NCBI RefSeq assembly: GCF_024691275.1
Contig: NZ_JAILNU010000043.1
Location: forward strand, 1 to 34,526
Origin: Ruminococcus sp.
GTDB lineage: Bacteria > Bacillota > Clostridia > Oscillospirales > Ruminococcaceae
Length of the DNA stretch: 34,526 nt
Reading direction: 5' to 3'
Positions 31,629-34,526 of this stretch are shown here, piece by piece. A program made the translations under genes and the position numbers. Numbering within the stretch: the first letter of the stretch is position 1; every line of letters starts with the position of its first letter. The notes beneath the pieces are model-generated. The model worked only from the letters and a program-made list of their open reading frames with translations, was not told where the DNA came from and ran no database searches.

Positions 31629-33299
31629 ATGAATGTCAAGAAACAATTAGCAGCACTTCTTTCATTGACGCTTGCTTTTTCTTCACAGCTTTCTATAACA
31701 GCCAATGCCGAAGAAACTATTATAGTTCCGGCAGTACAAACAACGGAAGAATCTGTTGAAACACCGTCAGCACCTGAGAAGGGTGCACTGCTACCAAGAG
31801 TACAACTGGAATACAAGGGCGTCGAGGTCGTTGATGCTTCAGAAGAAGTACTCACACTTGCAGACGGAAAGAAGATTTATATTGCCTGCGGTGAAAAGAG
31901 GACATACAACAGAATGTACAATAAGGGCAACAAGCTCGATATTTCGGGTATATTTGCTTACAATGAAGCTCAGGATCTTTACCTGAATGTACTGGGTTCA
32001 ATTGAGCTCTCTATGCCTGAGTACACCGCAGATTCACCTGAGCTTGCTGAAAAGATAGCTTCACTTCCACAGATAAAGATGGAAGGCGGCTTCTTAGATG
32101 TTCTTAAAGCAACAGATGATATACTTTATCTCAGCAATGGCATGAAGGTATATGTAAGCAGCGGTAAACAGCACTACACAGGAATTTTTGCTGTCGGCAA
32201 TTCATACTGCTTTGAGGGCGTATTTGCTTATGATGCTGATGAGGACATCTACTACAATGTTGACAGTAAGATGTACGTTGCAAACTACTGTGGCAACTTC
32301 AGTGTTTCAAGCTGGTATGAGGAAGACGAAGACGGAAATCTCATTGAAGTAACTGAGACTACTACTACCACATACGTTGAGAATATAACTACAGCTACTA
32401 CCACAACAACAGCTTATCAGCCAACTGAAAGAAAGATCAGCGTAGCTGAACAGCCTGAGGGCAAATATCCTGTTAAGTTCTTTGATTATGTTTATTACTG
32501 GATCAACAAGGAGATCACTGTCGATCACATTGATTTCGGAAGCATCGTTGATGCCAGCGGTACAGTATGGAATTTCTCAGGCGAAGACGTTGATCCATAT
32601 GAGTTAGGCCGCGGCGACGTTATCAAGGTAGATGGCTACTTCTACTATATACCTGAGCGTGATACATTCGGCGCACTTGATAGTAAGTATGAGCTGATCT
32701 CCGAGAGCAATGATTACGAAAAGTATGCTACTATCGAGATCAAGGAGGACTTCCCACACGTTATCATTGATAAGAGACTTGCAGCTGATCATATGATCCA
32801 GTATGAAGTTGATCTTAAAGACGTTGAGGTAACAAAAGTTGAATTCGATGACGATATTTTCACAGTTACAGGCGGTTATGTATTCGCATTTGACCCACGC
32901 TACAGTGACTACAGCAACCTCAAGGTAGGCGATCATATCTCTATCAGCGGCAGATTTGAATATCATGACTACGGCGAAGGTATGCGTTGGTATGCATCAA
33001 CAAATTATCATATTGATGGATCAAAGGCCGGAAGATTCACATACCTTGAAAAGGACTCCGAGCCGGCTGCTCCTAAGGCTGAAAGAAAGGAAGCTCCCGG
33101 AAAGAAGGGCGATGCTAATGTTGATGACGGCGTTGATCTTGCAGATGTAGTTTTCATTATGCAGGTAATGGCTAATCCGAATAAGTATGAGCTCACACCC
33201 GAGGGCAGAATAAATGCTGATGTAAGCAATACAGGCAACGGTGTAACACTTGAAGATGCTTGTGCTATCCAGACAGGTCTTCTTTACGGAGAATTCTGA
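31629..33299 (+). CDS. Secreted dockerin protein with four modules related to the adjacent anti-sigma ectodomain
   Basis: A 556-residue secreted protein. Signal peptide 1-27 (LLSLTLAFSSQLSITANA). Modules A1 (about 58-119) and A2 (about 150-225) share the pattern V-x-x-A-x-(D/E)-x-(I/L)-x-L-(S/A)-(N/D)-G followed by FAY and a Y-rich strand, as in module A of the neighbouring putative anti-sigma factor. A Thr-rich linker (about 241-267) precedes modules B1 and B2 (about 295-355 and 390-465; RGDVIKVDGYFYY and VGDHISISGRFEYH), matching its module B. The dockerin starts at about 494 with loops DANVDDGVDLAD and DVSNTGNGVTLED. No catalytic motif is seen, so a binding or signalling role is likely. 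GGAGG precedes the ATG at 31629. Confidence 0.85.
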   Translation: MNVKKQLAALLSLTLAFSSQLSITANAEETIIVPAVQTTEESVETPSAPEKGALLPRVQLEYKGVEVVDASEEVLTLADGKKIYIACGEKRTYNRMYNKGNKLDISGIFAYNEAQDLYLNVLGSIELSMPEYTADSPELAEKIASLPQIKMEGGFLDVLKATDDILYLSNGMKVYVSSGKQHYTGIFAVGNSYCFEGVFAYDADEDIYYNVDSKMYVANYCGNFSVSSWYEEDEDGNLIEVTETTTTTYVENITTATTTTTAYQPTERKISVAEQPEGKYPVKFFDYVYYWINKEITVDHIDFGSIVDASGTVWNFSGEDVDPYELGRGDVIKVDGYFYYIPERDTFGALDSKYELISESNDYEKYATIEIKEDFPHVIIDKRLAADHMIQYEVDLKDVEVTKVEFDDDIFTVTGGYVFAFDPRYSDYSNLKVGDHISISGRFEYHDYGEGMRWYASTNYHIDGSKAGRFTYLEKDSEPAAPKAERKEAPGKKGDANVDDGVDLADVVFIMQVMANPNKYELTPEGRINADVSNTGNGVTLEDACAIQTGLLYGEF

Positions 33300-33405
33300 G
33301 CTTACACAAAATAATGCTTTTTCATAATTAATATCTTCAATATTATTTCTCAATATCCTTTAATGATAAAATGACAGTCCGAAAGGTTAACGTCATTAAG
33401 CTAAG

Positions 33406-33443
33406 AAAAAGATGTAAGAGCCAAAAACTCTTACATCTTTTTT
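33406..33443. terminator. Strong terminator after the dockerin protein gene
   Basis: A perfect 15-bp stem, AAAAAGATGTAAGAG (33406-33420) and CTCTTACATCTTTTT (33428-33442), has a 7-nt loop and Ts on both strands. The 106 bp between the dockerin protein stop and this stem hold no gene. Confidence 0.88.
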
Positions 33444-33724
33444 GTATATAATGTAATTTCATTGCAAAGAAGATACACCACAAGCCCATAGCGCTCCATT
33501 GAGGTGTCGGCAGGAACATAGAGGTCAAACTTGTTTGCCTTGCCCGAATCGTAGGAAATATCCGTATAGACCGTTTCGACGGAATCGTTCCAGTCGGCTT
33601 TGTATTTTCCGTGCGTCGGATCGTATGTCATCTTGAATATTGCAGAAGCCGCGAATGACAGGATAAAAGCTCCCGTGTAGATCAGCGCCCATTTGCCTCT
33701 GCCGGTTGATTTCTTTTCACTCAC
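33431..33724 (-). pseudogene. Truncated alpha/beta hydrolase (esterase/lipase type)
   Basis: The 97-residue frame begins with a membrane anchor (ALIYTGAFILSFAASAIF) and continues with a hydrolase-like start, NKFDLYVPADTSMERYGLVV followed by YL. In full-length relatives the next residues are the oxyanion-hole H-G-G-G. Here the frame turns into LCNEITLYTKKM and stops inside the terminator stem. The Ser/Asp/His triad is lost, so this is an N-terminal fragment broken near 33470. The GTG start overlaps the stop of the upstream fragment by 4 bp (GTGA), showing it was once part of an operon. Confidence 0.75.
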
Positions 33725-33828
33725 AGGAAATCACCTCTGAACAGCGTTCCGCCGAGCATCAGGTTCATCACAGCCCGAACAGCAATCCTGCCAAGCACGG
33801 CAGCAACAAGGATAACAATAATCAGACT
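33721..33828 (-). pseudogene. C-terminal fragment of a small membrane protein
   Basis: The minus-strand frame ending at the TGA at 33721-33723 reads SLIIVILVAAVLGRIAVRAV followed by MNLMLGGTLFRGDFL: one membrane span and a short basic tail. AGAGGTGA inside it is the ribosome site for the hydrolase fragment. It has no start; homology seems to break near 33828 where the TetR fragment on the other strand begins. Confidence 0.55.
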
Positions 33829-34054
33829 GCTGAAAAAGCGTGAATATCACGAGACAACTGTTGTGGATATCATCACCGAAGCGCAGGTGGGGCGGGTGCC
33901 TTTTTACCGCAATTTCAATGAAAAAGACGATGTTCTTCGCTACTACATCACAAGCGTCACGGACGATTGGCTGTCGCAGACCGAGGAATACTATTTCACG
34001 CTGATGAAAGAAAGTCTCGCTCCCTACATTGTGTGGCTGTTTGAGCATAGATGA
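33827..34054 (+). pseudogene. TetR-family regulator fragment
   Basis: The plus-strand frame from about 33827 reads LLKKREYHETTVVDIITEAQ followed by VGRVPFYRNFNEKDDVLRYY, the TetR helix-turn-helix with its F-Y-R-N-F recognition part. It continues for about 35 residues and stops at EHR. The first helix with its start codon and most of the ligand-binding domain are missing, so it cannot be a working regulator. Confidence 0.75.
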
Positions 34055-34091
34055 AATAAAGGGGAGTCGTTCTGAAAATAAATTCCTTATA

Positions 34092-34409
34092 GTAAAAGCA
34101 AGCAAAGGTGTAGATTTCTGCAACAGGATATATCATGAAGAAAAACTGATGACAGAACTTACTGCTGATGAAAGATATGAGCAGCGTCTTGTAAAGATCA
34201 AGCCTTTACTTGATGCTTTCTTTGCATGGACTGAAGAGCTTCAGGTCAGCGGTAAGAACAAGCTTGTCGACGCAGTCAGATATACTCTCAATGAAAAGAA
34301 ATATCTGTATACGTTCCTTGAAGATGGTGATGTTCCTATCGACAACAACAGAGCTGAAAATGCTATCAGACCCTTCACCGTAGGTGAGTCTATCCTAAAA
34401 TTTGTGTAA
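34092..34409 (+). pseudogene. IS66-family transposase fragment (C-terminal part)
   Basis: The frame shows IS66 transposase features: KGVDFCNRIYHEEKLM, ELTADERYEQRL, KPLLDAFFAW and VPIDNNRAENAIRPFTVG with the conserved D-N-N-R/E block. In complete proteins G-R-K-N-W follows; here the frame switches at about 34385 to ESILKFV and stops. The N-terminal two thirds and the end are absent, so this is a remnant cut by another element. Confidence 0.8.
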
Positions 34410-34526
34410 ACCTCTGAAGTAGTGTATAATAGAAGAGAGACTACTTTGGAGGTTTTAATTATGAGAAGAAGACGAAGAAATGAAACAGAAGAGCAGCGCG
34501 CAAGAAGAGAGCTGATAAGCGATTTT
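34386..34526 (+). mobile_element. Probable left end of an insertion sequence (IS256-like), running off the window
   Basis: Immediately after the break in the IS66 frame, the sequence contains AAAATTTGTGTAAAC (34398-34412), which resembles the terminal repeats of IS256-family elements. A TATAAT (34425-34430), a GGAGG (34448-34452) and a start codon at 34461 follow. The right end is not in the window, so the family is tentative. Confidence 0.45.
34461..34526 (+). CDS. Start of a probable transposase gene (partial)
   Basis: The first 22 codons are visible, reading MRRRRRNETEEQRARRELIS then DF. A basic, charged start of this kind is seen in IS256-family transposases. GGAGG lies 8 nt before the ATG. 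The gene continues past the window end, so the assignment depends mainly on the neighbouring terminal repeat. Confidence 0.5.
   Translation, partial: MRRRRRNETEEQRARRELISDF

Noticed and set aside
1..34526. tRNA, rRNA, CRISPR arrays or an origin of replication
   Set aside because: No cloverleaf, rRNA-like segment, regular spaced repeats or DnaA-box cluster was seen on either strand.

Overview
The window reads as a low-to-middle GC Gram-positive chromosome of the Oscillospiraceae, most likely a cellulosome-forming Ruminococcus. The signs are strong GGAGG-type ribosome binding sites, frequent TTG/GTG starts, Firmicute housekeeping genes (hprK, rapZ, whiA, sigK, bofA, DnaD), and three secreted proteins with type I dockerins, two of the window's proteins also carrying long Thr-rich linkers. 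The genus is inferred from gene content; no rRNA or other marker is present.

Layout. 1-3508 (minus strand): helicase-loader ATPase, DnaD-domain primosome protein, HD hydrolase, and SigK. 3626-7782 (plus): a promoter drives rpe, three Rnf/Nqr-like membrane subunits (D, E and A only) and a membrane-anchored DUF4015-type protein. 7822-14949: hprK, murB, rapZ, whiA, dnaE, close-packed; whiA appears to begin with an ATT codon. 15000-16104: pfkA with its own promoter and terminator. 16106-17464 (minus): S1-domain protein and a small unknown. 17560-22110: DUF951 protein, prfA, threonylcarbamoyl-AMP synthase, coaE and an M18 aminopeptidase. 22262-22839 (minus): YfcE-type phosphodiesterase. 22984-24164: three small unknown proteins ending in a BofA-family protein. 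24193-26061: pyrimidine-nucleoside phosphorylase and a zinc-ribbon protein.

26085-33443 is an extracellular, cellulosome-related accessory locus: a GH16 glucanase with dockerin, a serpin with an internal dockerin, and then the most interesting unit of the window. An ECF-type sigma factor and a membrane-spanning putative anti-sigma factor are transcribed away from a secreted dockerin protein. The outside part of the putative anti-sigma factor (one type A module and one type B module behind a Thr-rich linker) is built of the same two module types that make up the secreted protein (A-A-linker-B-B-dockerin). The 383 bp between the divergent genes carries the same bipartite motif (TGAGTGTTTT, 13 or 14 nt, GACTAA) pointing towards each gene, as expected for autoregulated promoters of this sigma factor. 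I propose a sensing system in which the sensor domain and a secreted cellulosomal component are paralogues.

33431-34526 is a graveyard of gene pieces: the first part of an alpha/beta hydrolase, the tail of a membrane protein, the middle of a TetR regulator, the tail of an IS66 transposase, and probably the left end of a further insertion sequence running off the window.

All homology statements were made by eye from recalled family features. No search or structure prediction was run.
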